A stretch of DNA of 64,000 bases, taken from contig JAGEMR010000006.1 in assembly GCA_021030915.1 (NCBI GenBank), positions 1 through 64,000 of the forward strand, read 5' to 3'. Each line of letters starts with the position of its first letter. The stretch's first letter is position 1. Source of the stretch: Astrothelium macrocarpum (Eukaryota > Ascomycota > Dothideomycetes > Trypetheliales > Trypetheliaceae). The notes under the pieces were generated by a model. The model had not been told where the DNA came from and made no database searches. It was given only the letters and a program-made list of their open reading frames with translations. Of this stretch, positions 54,235 through 64,000 are shown one piece after another. The position numbers were made by a program, and so were the translations under genes.

Positions 54235-54824
54235 TCACCGGGTGCGACGCGAGAGGGTTAGGGTGGGTGGAGGCCGGGGCGGTGAGATGGGCGGTGGAGG
54301 CGTATTGGGGGTCTCCTGGAGATCGGTTAGAGCGTATTCGTACGGATTTGTAGATGTCAGGCTGTTCTTCTTACCGTGGTGCCCGTCCCAGGGCTCGAGC
54401 TCGATTGGCGCCTCCTCCCCTTGAGGGGCGCCCCGTCTACGGAGCCAGATGCTGAGGCCGAGGATGAAGAGCTGTGGGGGGTTAGCTGGTCAGCATTTGG
54501 TCCGAATGATTGGGATAGGGCTTTTGGAGCTGGCTTACGCAGACGAGGGCCCCTAGGAGGACGTAGCCCGTTAGGGCAAAGACAACGATTCGCCATTTGG
54601 CGCGATCGGATCCACTTGCTTTTGGAATATTAGTGGGAGTTGCCCCGGATGATGATTCAGTGCTGATTCAATGATCAGTATCCTTTTCGTATTGCAATTC
54701 GGGCAAAAATACGATGAAGGCTTGTATTAATTAGATGTACTTACTACAAACCTGCAATGTTCGGGGGGCCCTCGGATAAAGCTCCAACAGTGAAGGCTAG
54801 GAGGAGAAACAACATGTCTGTCAT
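54235..54824 (-). CDS. Small type I membrane protein with Pro-rich tail, 146 aa
   Basis: Exons 54824-54745, 54662-54539 and 54471-54235 join in phase across introns of 82 and 67 bp. The product starts MTDMLFLLLAFTVGALSEG, a signal peptide. A ~35-residue Ser/Thr-rich ectodomain and a membrane helix follow (WRIVVFALTGYVLLGAL, continuing LFILGLSIWL), stopped by RRR. The cytoplasmic tail ends in a Pro-rich run. The junction between exons 2 and 3 falls inside the helix and rebuilds a continuous hydrophobic segment, which supports the splice. No family recognised. The 3' end sits on the sharpest C-to-G skew switch of the window (at 54240). The longer frame at 54357-54596 minus is a different frame and probably a shadow. 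Confidence 0.6.
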
Positions 54825-55267
54825 TTTTAATGGGACAGAGAGGATAATAGGCGATTGGAGAATCAATATGGTCTCGGTATAGAAAGAGTAAGCCAAGGTG
54901 GTACGGTGTTTCGCTCCAGCAATGGGGTTTGCTAATGAGAGATGCTACGGAAGGCTGCAGAACGCCGCAATTTAAATAATGGGAGACTGGATCCAAGTAT
55001 TTCACTTTTCGCTTAAGGGCCATACGATCCTCCGAAAGTGAATTGCAATATGCGTATGGGGTACTTGAATAGGGCTCGTTCTGTTTGTTGTTGTGTCGTG
55101 GTTCATGTAAGGTGCAAAGTGACGACGTGTGTGCAATACAACACGCGCCCTCCCATTCTCACAACATTTCTTTTCGAGCAGCGGGACTATCTCGGCAATC
55201 GTGTTTGGCATCCGGCTAGTCATGCAGTTTCGTATTTGATCAGAACAGGGTATCAATAAATCTAGGC
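54825..55267. other. Intergenic interval
   Basis: 443 bp between two minus-strand genes; promoter of the small membrane protein gene and 3' flank of the deaminase gene. Overlapping frames at 54727-55023 and 55002-55415 (minus) are shadows. Confidence 0.5.
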
Positions 55268-57268
55268 CTAGGTTTCTTCGACGACGGGGCCGTATTCCCG
55301 CACCACCCAATCGCAAAAGGCCTCCCATCTCGGCTTCCAGTGCTTGAATGCGTCCATCTTCTCCGGCTCGCTCAAGCAGCTGTGGGTAATGGACCACTCG
55401 ACAAGTTGACGCCATCCATGGACATTCATTGACGTGGAGCCAACCATTACTTGATAGAATTCGTAGGAAAGTGTAGAACTGTTGTACGACAAGGACCTGG
55501 CATTAGTAACGTAAGTCCAAAAGTCGCACCAACAAATGAAAAGAGGACTTTACTTGAAAAGAGCCGGATTATCGCTGTTAACTGTACACTCAAGGCCTTG
55601 CTGAAGCATGGCTGGATATGGGTGTTCCTTTATATTTCGACAAAGGTGTAATAATTCATTCGACACAGGACAAAGCTCAATGCAAATGTGCTGCTTCTTG
55701 AATGCTTCTATTAGTTCCGGGTGTTTGAGAATGGAATATCCATGTCCAATGCGTTTGGCATTAAGCATTACCACGTCGAATAGATTGGAATTCTCGGGAT
55801 CTTTGGAGCCACCCGTGTCCAGTAACGTCTCACCGGCATGGAATAAGAATGGGATGTCAAGATTCAGTGCCTTGCAGGTTTGTGCGAATGCAACTAACTC
55901 GTCACGGTAATAGCTAATAGAATTGGGACGGTCTTCCGCTCCGACGAGATCAAATCCTACCATTTATTAGCATTTTTTCGAGCAATATTTCTTATAATGC
56001 ATCTAGCTTACCGCAAATCAAGTCTGGATATGCAATTTTTAGCTTGATGCAGTCCAGCATCTCTACGTTCATCCGTGGCTTGGGAATGGATCGTGGCGCG
56101 CAATAGATGATCTTGAGACCAAACGGAAACAGCTCAAGTTGACCTTTTGCTTTGAGTTCTTGCTTCTTTTTCGAGACTTCTTCGACAATGATATTCATTT
56201 GATCGAAATGGGATAATTGCCGAAGTCCATCATCACTCGGAATCGTCTTGTCCATTAACATTGGACGTAGTTCGGCGTACATGATTTTATCATCGATCAT
56301 ACTGTCAATAGCGGCGCTGATATACCACCTGTAGATTGACTCGTAGTTGAGGAGTCCCTTAAAACAGCGAGTCCCCTGATTGAAACGAGCCCAGATTCTA
56401 AAGCCGGTGAGTAAGATAATATCGCAATCTAGTCAAGAACAGCTATAGCTTACCCATTCAGTGTCTGATCGTCCCTGTACACGTCGTTCTCCTCCAGTGC
56501 CGCCTTGCTCCGTATCCATTCCAATGGATCCGCCTCAAATTCTGGAGCAATTGTGCTGTAGAAGTCCTTGAATCCAGCACAGAAATCCTTGAATCTCATC
56601 CAAGGACGACTATTCGGTGCTTTATGCTCAGGGTTGTAATTCGCGTCAAAAATATTCGAAGTCTCTGTCCCAGCTTCCAGGACGTTGAAAACGATTTCTG
56701 TCTCGTCAAGATCGCTCTTGTTAATTAGAGGTCTCAGACTCCGGATGAACATTGTGTCCATCTCCTCAGCTCGCCGGAGAAGAATCCGCGGATGCAGTTC
56801 AGCATTGAAGTGGATGTGGAGATGGCAGCCTTTGGGCATTTCTCGAGCAACGCGGTACAGGTTGCTTTTCTCGATGCGTTTTTTGTTTGTGAGAAATCGT
56901 CCACCCATGTCCCTGGTTTTGCTCTCTGGTACAGCCTCTCCTGGTTGATTTCCGAATAGGTTTGGATCATATCTTTCCTTTTCTCTCAAGGTTTGTACGA
57001 TCCTTGCTGCTTCTAATTCATTCGTCGAGGCACTCAACTTGGCTCTTGCGTCCCAAGAACGGGCTTGTTCTGCTTCTACTAGTCGTTTTCTTTCTTTCGA
57101 ATACTCCTTCTGGCCGTCCTCGTCTCCTAGAAAATGATGAAACTGCGCTACATAATCTTCGGTACGTCTACTAGGGGAAGAGACAATCTTTATACCATTG
57201 ACCTGTCCAGGTTCGGAATTTTCTGGCCGGGACTTTGGCATCTCTTTGCTCTGGGAATTTGCCATCAT
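55268..57268 (-). CDS. ADGF/CECR1-type adenosine deaminase, 610 aa
   Basis: Four exons (57268-56454, 56397-56012, 55956-55554 and 55496-55268) with introns of 55-57 bp, all in phase. Metal-binding HIH is at about residues 151-153 (GCHLHIHFNAEL), and PFLFHAGETLLDTGG supplies a further active-site His and Glu. NAKRIGHGYS holds the catalytic-base His. NSDNPALF is the family version of the metal-binding Asp block. These motifs and the ~150-residue N-terminal extension mark the ADGF (adenosine deaminase-related growth factor/CECR1) branch rather than the short ADA branch. The reaction is adenosine to inosine plus ammonia. Many relatives are secreted, but no signal peptide follows this start (57268), so this one may be intracellular. 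Confidence 0.92.
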
Positions 57269-58687
57269 ATGAGAGCAGGTACCAGTGCTCGAGTTCAGCA
57301 AGCGTTCTCGTTTCTCGATGCCTTTGAAGGCTCGCAAACTAGCCCTAACGTCGAAAGTTTTGCATCAGCTCCAATGCTAATTCAAGTGGTACGCCGTCAT
57401 CTACAAGGTCAGGTTAAGGTGATTCTGCTGACCATTGCTTGGCGACGTTGATGATTACTTTAATGTTTTGCCAATGTCCGACGGAAGAAGACTTTCTATC
57501 ACGCTGTTGACTGCAGAGCATTGTAATCAGGGGAATATCACAACAGAAAATCCCGAGTGTGAATAAATTGGCTGTGTAGCTATTCACTAGAGGTTTGGAA
57601 TTGAAAAGAATAGGTCTGACTTTGTCCAAATATTCTTCTTGACTCCGGTAGGATGAACGAATATGTTTAAGCAGAAAATTTGATTCAATCAGTAATATCC
57701 GGATATGAAATTGCGCTTGTGGACGTTACACAAGACTTTATAAAGGCAATTTCCTTCTAGGCTCCAGAAACCCATCCGGAGTAGGACCGATAACAAGTGC
57801 ACTAGCTAAAGCTTCGTTTAAGTATACCTAGAGGCTATCCCAATTCCTCCGATCAGGGTTGCTACTCGGTACACAGTCTTGTGGAGTAGTGTGCCGGACT
57901 TGATGACAGTGGAGATACGATTACAGTTGATAGCAAGCCTGAATTCAGCCTCGTGACAAGAGTCTCGCGCGCGTGTAAACAGAGTCGGTATCACACTCTT
58001 TTTGATACAGACTGCCCGCCAGTTAGATTTGACACGAGATCCTGAACTCCAGTCCAGTGCATGACAGAGGAGGGGGCAATGCGGTATTGTCGCGTGGCCC
58101 TGAGGCAGCGCAAGGAGAATCTGCGCAAAATGGTAGGTGCGCCTGAGATGTCGGTGATGGTGATCTCAATGACTTAAATGGCGCAGCATCAGCCTTGTGC
58201 TGCAAGGCTTGTGGACAGAAGGTTGATTCCAGAGTGGCAGTGCAAAAGGAAGCCTGCAGCGCCAATCTAACCTTTTCCATCCCACAAGCACCGTCACCGC
58301 CCCCATTAACTAATGCGCTATGGGGCCAAGGCAGCATGCCTCTACCCGTCCATCTTCCGCCTCTGAAGTATTTTACTCCTGCAAAATATTTTCGCTCTCG
58401 TTCTGTATCACAGCAGTTTCATCCGTTTGCGTTTCGTTAGCATGAAAAGCTCCTGTGCTGCCTAAGGCGCGCAATGTAGCACGTCCTTTTCTTGTCTGAT
58501 TTACACAGCCCATGCTTGGAAAAAACAATTCCCCCAGTTCTCAGCCTTAATGACGTGAGGTAAAACTATATCTCCCAGCTTTACGGCGTGTACATCCGGT
58601 GTTGTATGACTAAAATGCCACATACTGTTTTCCTTTTGTCCAAAATCGTACATTGCAAAACATAGCTGCTCAAGGGGACTACTTACC
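57269..58687. other. Gene-free interval
   Basis: 1.4 kb with short, unsupported frames on both strands. It presumably includes the deaminase promoter on the left and the leader of the next gene on the right. Confidence 0.5.
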
Positions 58688-59055
58688 ATGTGGCACTGGG
58701 TGAATAACGGTGGTAATGGAGGTGGTGGAGGTCCTGCCACGAATTTTCAATTGGATAACTTCCAACTCGACATTGTTGGTTTTCTCGCAATCCTTGGCGA
58801 GGGTTCCGTCACTGCAAATGCTCAAGTTGCTACCTTATCCAAATTAATCTATCTTCCAAGGCTAATGCCCGCGCCGCATGCCTTTCTAAGGCCTTCAAGG
58901 CCCTCTAAATTGAGTCCATCTGACGCAGACGTGGCCGGCGTCTATTCTGGAAATCATAAGCGCCATGTGAACCACTTGGCTCACGTCTTACTGTAAGTCT
59001 GCAATTCGAGAAATGTACGTCTTCCCAGGCTGACAAGGACAGGGATGGGGATTCG
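58688..59055 (+). pseudogene. Broken 5' part of the membrane-protein gene at 59056
   Basis: One frame (58688-58996) encodes a plausible start, with FQLDNFQLDIVGFLAILGEGSV then TANAQVATLSKL, and runs to a stop at 58996. The frame of the following gene is open upstream only to a TAA at 58957 and a TGA at 58921. Yet its codons 58922-59055 also look protein-like (RGRRLFWKS*APCEPLGSRLTV). I could not find an intron that joins the two frames. A frameshift plus a nonsense mutation, or a sequencing error, would explain this. Confidence 0.4.
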
Positions 59056-59937
59056 ATGGAGGCGTATGAGGTGCGGTGTGTAGAGATCAGAAAGGTTGAA
59101 AAAGGCCTGCCGGTCAAAGCAAAAACACGAGGACCTTTGACCATTGTGCTCCTCTTGGGCTGTAGCTTTTCTGCTGCGCTGCTCGCACTGTCTATCGTAA
59201 AGACTGATGGGATGTCTACTATCGCCACCGTTTTGCTGTCATTTCTCTCTACTGTCATCGGTTTTGGAAATAAGTCGACACTACAGCTCGTTACGCGAAC
59301 TTCTGACGCTGATGCGCCTCGCGGAGACGTTGTCATAAGGTATCCCAAGGGAAGTTTTCACGTTGTCAAGTGCGATGAAGATGTCGCGCGGGAACTTTAC
59401 TTTGCCCCTGAAGAAATAGAATATCAGATCAAGCAACCGGCATACTATCGTCTGATTTCTCTTGTCGGTACGGTTCTTCTTATGTTTGGTGTCATTGCTC
59501 TGAGCAATGCTACTGTACCACTCCAAATCGCATGGGCAGCGGCATACATCTTACTCAATGCGGCCTATTGGATTGTTGCTGCTCTGCCTCCGATTTATCA
59601 TTGGGAACTTTCATCTTACCAGGTTGAGAACCTGCGTCTAGAAGGTGGATCGGAAAACGAAAAAAACAAAAACTTTACGCAAGCGCTCTGGAAAGCCATT
59701 GTGCTAACGAAAAGCATAGATTGGGTGCGTCTAGGCAAGAGCGCACCACGGACAGAGGCTTGGACTCATTGGCTATCTGAGGCAGAGGCAGCGGTTCTTA
59801 CTGCTGAATTGGATACTAAAGGTGTAGATCGGATTGATGAAAATGGGGAAAAAGTTCTCAAGATCCCGGATTGGGATCCGAGAGAAGCATTGAACAGATG
59901 TCTAGCATTGTACAGTTCCAAACCATTGAGCGCATGA
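59056..59937 (+). CDS. Unrecognised four-helix membrane protein, 293 aa or longer
   Basis: The frame starts MEAYEVRCVEIRKVEKG and shows four hydrophobic segments: GPLTIVLLLGCSFSAALLAL, MSTIATVLLSFLSTVIGFG, LISLVGTVLLMFGVIAL and IAWAAAYILLNAAYWIVAAL. A soluble ~60-residue domain lies between helices 2 and 3 and a ~110-residue soluble tail at the end. Many fungal orphan membrane proteins have this kind of layout; I cannot name the family. The 5' region appears broken (58688-59055), so this may be the surviving part of a larger gene or a functional shorter version that starts here. Confidence 0.55.
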   Translation: MEAYEVRCVEIRKVEKGLPVKAKTRGPLTIVLLLGCSFSAALLALSIVKTDGMSTIATVLLSFLSTVIGFGNKSTLQLVTRTSDADAPRGDVVIRYPKGSFHVVKCDEDVARELYFAPEEIEYQIKQPAYYRLISLVGTVLLMFGVIALSNATVPLQIAWAAAYILLNAAYWIVAALPPIYHWELSSYQVENLRLEGGSENEKNKNFTQALWKAIVLTKSIDWVRLGKSAPRTEAWTHWLSEAEAAVLTAELDTKGVDRIDENGEKVLKIPDWDPREALNRCLALYSSKPLSA

Positions 59938-60326
59938 AACGTATTCAAGAAGAGAAGCCATTTCACGAATAACGAGTTCACGAGACACACCCAGGAATCA
60001 GCGTTCGAAGCGTATCATTTAGCGATCACCAGCCATCTCCTGCATCTATTCACGTCTAAGAGAGAAATTGGAGCATTGTCCTACTAGTATTATATACAGT
60101 ATGTAAATTTATCTTCAAAAGTCAATTGATACCAATTTGCATTATTACGGAAAACATTAGCTTCAGCCATACCAAACCCCCGTCTATGGTTGCACTGCCT
60201 TGTGGCCACATGTATAATATTCTACGCCGAAAGACTGTCAAGCACTGCCCTCCAAATACACAACTGTGTTGATGCTACGATATGACTAACCCTCTCATAC
60301 CCTATGCGAAATTCCTTTGCACCTCT
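59938..60326. other. Convergent intergenic interval
   Basis: 389 bp between the 3' ends of the membrane-protein and AMP deaminase genes. AT-rich; nothing recognised. Confidence 0.55.
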
Positions 60327-63300
60327 TCAAGTCAGATCCGAAGCTGGTGGCTCTTTCAGTTGACTGGCTTCTCCAGGAGACGTAATCTTACCCAACAGCG
60401 GGCTTGCTAAAGGAACAAAGTCTTTCTCGTTACCGAATAGTCCAGTCGGTCTCTGTTGAACACTGCTGCTTCTGTGCTTGTTAACGATCCCTGGAAATAT
60501 TTTCGGCTCCGCCCCGTCGATTTGAGACGATGCCGCAGAGCCCGGCAAACGCGGCTGCGCCTGTCCCACAAATGCGGAAGGCTGTGCACTCGTCGCGCTA
60601 GAATGCGATATCGCGATTGAGCCTGATCTCGCTGGCCGTCTGTCAAGTTCAATCGGTGGCGGGATGTCGCCTTGCTGCTTCCGAGCTCTGGGACTACCAT
60701 CCGTGTACGCGGCTGTAGGCATCACGCGCATAGAATCGGTTGGAGACGGAGGTACTGCGAGACTTGAAGCATTTGGATAGGCAGACTCTCGGTGTGCTAA
60801 GGTGGAAGAACCTGGGGGCAAGTTTGATGCTGACAGGGTCGATGCTGGTCTGTCAGCCGTGTAGCGCTCAATCATGGCATGTTCTTGCATCAACATGTCG
60901 TATCGAAAAGCTTCGCGGACATCTGGGACGTTAACCTTCGACACGTCGTTCCCACCCACACCAGGGAGAAGATAGTTGTTCCCAAGCCATCTCTGTTTGA
61001 CGGTGTGCTCAAAACCGCTTTGCTCGACAGAATGTTTTGCTAGCTCACACATGTCAACAGCACTAAGTTTGTAGATTTGCGCCGCTACAGAATATTCTTC
61101 AATCAGAGGTTCTTTGGTAAAAGCGAATTGTAGAGGATCATCCGTCGATAATGAGACATTTAGTCCACGACGGAAGTACTGAAGAAAGGGATTCCTCTCA
61201 TACGCTAAGAACAAGGCGTTGTTACTAAGTGGAGACATTGCGATGCCGATCTGTTCCAGATAGAATATGTACTGTAACATTGGTACTTTGCGAAGGAGGA
61301 GACCGTGACTGATACTGTGACAACAAAGCAATGCAGCTGCTAGATGGTCGGTATCACCTGCTTCTCCGGCATGAGGTCTAAAGACGAAAGTGTTAAACCC
61401 GCGCTGCTTCCGCCACACATTCAGTGAAGTCATGTTGGCAAAGATGTAGTATATCCAGTAGCTGTAAGGAGGATTTTGCAACGTATCCCAGTCTCGTGGT
61501 AAAGGAAACTTGCGGTAGATTCTACGTTCAGTCTTGCTCTCGTCATCGACACTATCAAAGCCAATGACACGTTGTAAGAAAACATGGAGCTTTGGATGAT
61601 GGCTTGGATCTTTGGTCACCTCGAACAAAGGCTGGAAAAGATTGCGCACAATCTGTTCGAAATTCTTCATCGAACCGTCAGATTTGTAGACGTCATACAA
61701 GCGCGGTATCTGTATGAGCCAGCGGACATTTGGTGAGAAGAGTTTATTATCGACAACCCAGGCCGCAAGCTTATCCCATTCCTCCATACTGCGGCCATAT
61801 ATGGATATACGCCATTCGACCATTTGATATTTGCTGGCCTCGAGGTCTTCTATTACTTCTCTTGTGACCTCAGCGAGGTAGCGCCCGTGTATGAAGTTAT
61901 CCGTCTTCAAAAAAATTGTTCGAAGCCGGGATTCTCCAATCGGATTGTACTTTAAATTGAACTTGTCGAAGCGATGGAAAGAGTCGGTGTGAGCCTATGT
62001 AAAGTGATTAATCGTCGTTGATTTTCAGTAGCTCCTTTGAAACCTACATGCATATCCAACGTATCAATGCTAAGGTCATACGCAGTTAGATTGATACTCT
62101 CGAAAACTTCTCTTAATGTCAAGTGTCTGCCATCTCTGAATAGGACTACCTCGTCAGGACACTTCTTCATCTTACTCTTGATAAAACGGAGTAGATGCTT
62201 TTGATTCATACAAGCAGAGTGATGAACATGGGTGTCTACCTTCCTGACATTGTAAAAGTCTCGATGTGGTACCGCCTTTGTGTCCAGTATCTCTTTGTAG
62301 TCGTGGAGAAGAGCGTATAGATTAAATTGACCTTCCAGGTATTGAAGGCGTCGGAAAGCGAAACTTTTGCTAGGACCATCTGATGAGATTGTGAGAATAG
62401 TATCCAAGTCCATGTAGAATTCCCTAATTGTCGGTACATGTACTATTGGTTGCTTCAATTCCACTGATTTCTCATGTTCATAAACTTGATAGACGCCACT
62501 GTCATCCATTCGAAAAATCATCTCGCTCGGGCCTGGCAGTGGAAGCAGATCGGAGAATACAAAATCCTCACCAATGTCACGTCCCATCTTTCTGGTTCGC
62601 TTGGGCTTTTTGATATCCCCCTGTCCATGACCTGCATCGCCGGTATTCGTTGGGTTGTCCCCGTCCACTCGTTCCCCGGTATGGTCCCAAGTTGGTTCAG
62701 GATGACGAGGATAAATATGCCAACCTGGGTCATTTTTTGGGTTATCGGACGAATCTTGGAGTGATAACCTGATATATTTGTGCCTTCTGTCCCTAATCTG
62801 CTGGACTTTTGTGTAAATAGCCCTGAGCTCGGCTGTGACATGTGCATCGCTGCCCACGAACCCACCGGTTGTAGCTATTCCGATGCCGGCGCCCGGGCCA
62901 TGCATAGCCCCAGTACCCAGCAATGAAGCTTGGTATTCATGAGCTGGACCTTGGGCTTTCACAGGATCTGGAAGAGTCTGATCGATTCGCTGGGAATTGG
63001 GAGAATTGGTGAGTGGTTGATATGGAAGCCCACTTGATGGCATCTTGACGCTTTCTCTAGGACCAGAAGTCGCCACGTTTAGAGGTGAGATGGACTGATT
63101 GTGTGCGTGATCGTCCTCCATCGTACCATCTGCTGCTGGAGATTTATATTCCATGCCATGACTAAAAGTGCTTGAAGCCGGGCCATGGATCGGAGAATTC
63201 ATCACTGCTTGGTCGAGAGTAAGAGAACTTTCCAGTGATTGGCTTAATTCATTGATTGTTTGCTGAGCTAATTGATGCCTTTGATAAATTTGTTTGGCCT

Positions 63301-63565
63301 CAGAATGGCTCATTTGTCTCTCAGCTGCATGATCAAAAAATGCCGTCTTTCGTTCCTTGTCTCGCGGCAGTAGTCCATTGTCTGTATCTTGCGTCGAACC
63401 CTCCAATCCACGGAGTGTACTCCGTCTCGACCTGTCATCAGTTTCATCTGGAGTTTCCAATTCATCCTCGCTATCCATATTTGCCTTCTCTTGCATGTCT
63501 GGATGTCGGGAGTGCCAACCGTCCAATCCTTCGTCATCGGAATCGTGGTGTGCTGCGTGCGACAT
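60327..63565 (-). CDS. AMP deaminase, 1061 aa
   Basis: Exons 63565-62048 and 61994-60327 join in phase 0 across a 53-bp intron (GTAGGT...CATAG). The first ~330 residues are a disordered, charged regulatory region as in yeast Amd1. Metal ligands H446-x-H448 (VDTHVHHSACM) start the catalytic barrel. HAGEAGDTDHL (H714, E717), SHGLLL (H736) and SLSTDDPLQF (D791, D792) complete the active site. The C-terminal ~210 residues are Ser/Pro-rich and go beyond the usual catalytic end. AMP becomes IMP plus ammonia, part of purine nucleotide interconversion and energy-charge control in the cytosol. It is the second deaminase of the same superfamily within 6 kb, but its sequence is clearly a different subfamily from the gene at 55268. 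Confidence 0.95.
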
Positions 63566-64000
63566 TTCGTAGGAATAGTGAGAGGATGTCAGGAATTAAT
63601 CAACGATCGAGTCTTCCATTGAACAAGGGCAAGTTACGAGCGTATATATAGATAGTGTGTTGAATGGTTGTCAGTCAGTGCACCTTCTGTATTGGACGTT
63701 GTAAATAATAGTTACACGCGTAAGCGGCGCATTGGTTGACACCTACTGGATGTTGTGCTGTCGTAGCCATTGGTCGAAGTATGAGGTATGATTTATGGAT
63801 GCGCTTCGTAAAAGTTACCTGGTAAGGGCATGTTGCATTCAACGTAGATCTGCATAGAGCAATCGATCTGAAAGAAAGTCCCTGCGTCCTGATGCATGTA
63901 AACAGGGATCAAGGCGCGGCATCGTTTCCATCGTAGAAAACAAGCCATCAAAGTTAGCATACAATTGCTACTACAAAGAGTAGCACAGCTGCCCTGTCTT
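63566..64000. other. Upstream region of AMP deaminase, right edge
   Basis: 435 bp with no supported gene. It likely contains the AMP deaminase promoter; TATATATAGATAG occurs about 80 bp upstream of the start codon (near 63643). Confidence 0.5.

Noticed and set aside
54241..54262. Telomere-like GGGTTAGGGT
   Set aside because: Only about one and a half TTAGGG units, lying inside the Pro-rich tail of a spliced gene; the G-rich skew explains it.

Overview
The window looks like nuclear DNA of a filamentous ascomycete (Pezizomycotina; possibly Leotiomycetes, but the class is a guess). Genes are monocistronic, lie on both strands, and carry short introns of about 49-118 bp with GTANGT-like donors. 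They include typical fungal families: a Zn2Cys6/fungal_trans regulator, a LaeA-like methyltransferase, sedolisins, a group II G-alpha subunit, and fungal TAF3, AP-3 and ISWI orthologues. Most multi-exon models below were joined by hand, by checking donor, acceptor and reading phase. No tRNA, rRNA or CRISPR was seen.

Left part (1-5.4 kb) is accessory-like. It holds a broken trypsin-like peptidase start, a ~95-bp inverted repeat, two unrecognised genes, a 70-bp tandem repeat, and an open frame that continues past a stop codon. 5.4-12.4 kb holds a TAF3 homologue, a Zn2Cys6 transcription factor and an AlkB-type DNA repair dioxygenase. Just upstream of the last sits a 325-bp MITE with perfect 55-bp terminal inverted repeats and TA target-site duplications. 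14-29 kb is a secretome neighbourhood: a membrane protein with a Ser/Thr-rich ectodomain, two S53 sedolisins, an S10 carboxypeptidase and a small secreted protein. 29-43.5 kb is mostly housekeeping: ISWI, a HAPSTR1-like protein, a DMAC1-like mitochondrial protein, AP-3 mu, cytochrome oxidase subunit VIIa, an eight-zinc-knuckle protein, a fatty-aldehyde-type dehydrogenase and an unrecognised membrane protein. 45.9-52.8 kb holds the G-alpha subunit, mitoribosomal mS38 and the methyltransferase. 53.5-64 kb holds repeat remnants, a small membrane protein, an ADGF/CECR1-type adenosine deaminase, a four-helix membrane protein with a broken 5' part, and AMP deaminase.

Functionally, the three acid-type secreted peptidases (two sedolisins, one carboxypeptidase) could act in series on extracellular protein. 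The two deaminases (adenosine and AMP) both feed purine salvage. The rest appears to be a mosaic of unrelated core genes.

The most unusual pattern is compositional. At least eight GC-rich islands all change from C-rich to G-rich along the + strand, whatever the strand of the gene they lie in. I know of no standard explanation. Long gene-poor stretches (9.8-11.4, 43.5-45.9 and 48.9-51.6 kb) hold nothing I can support.
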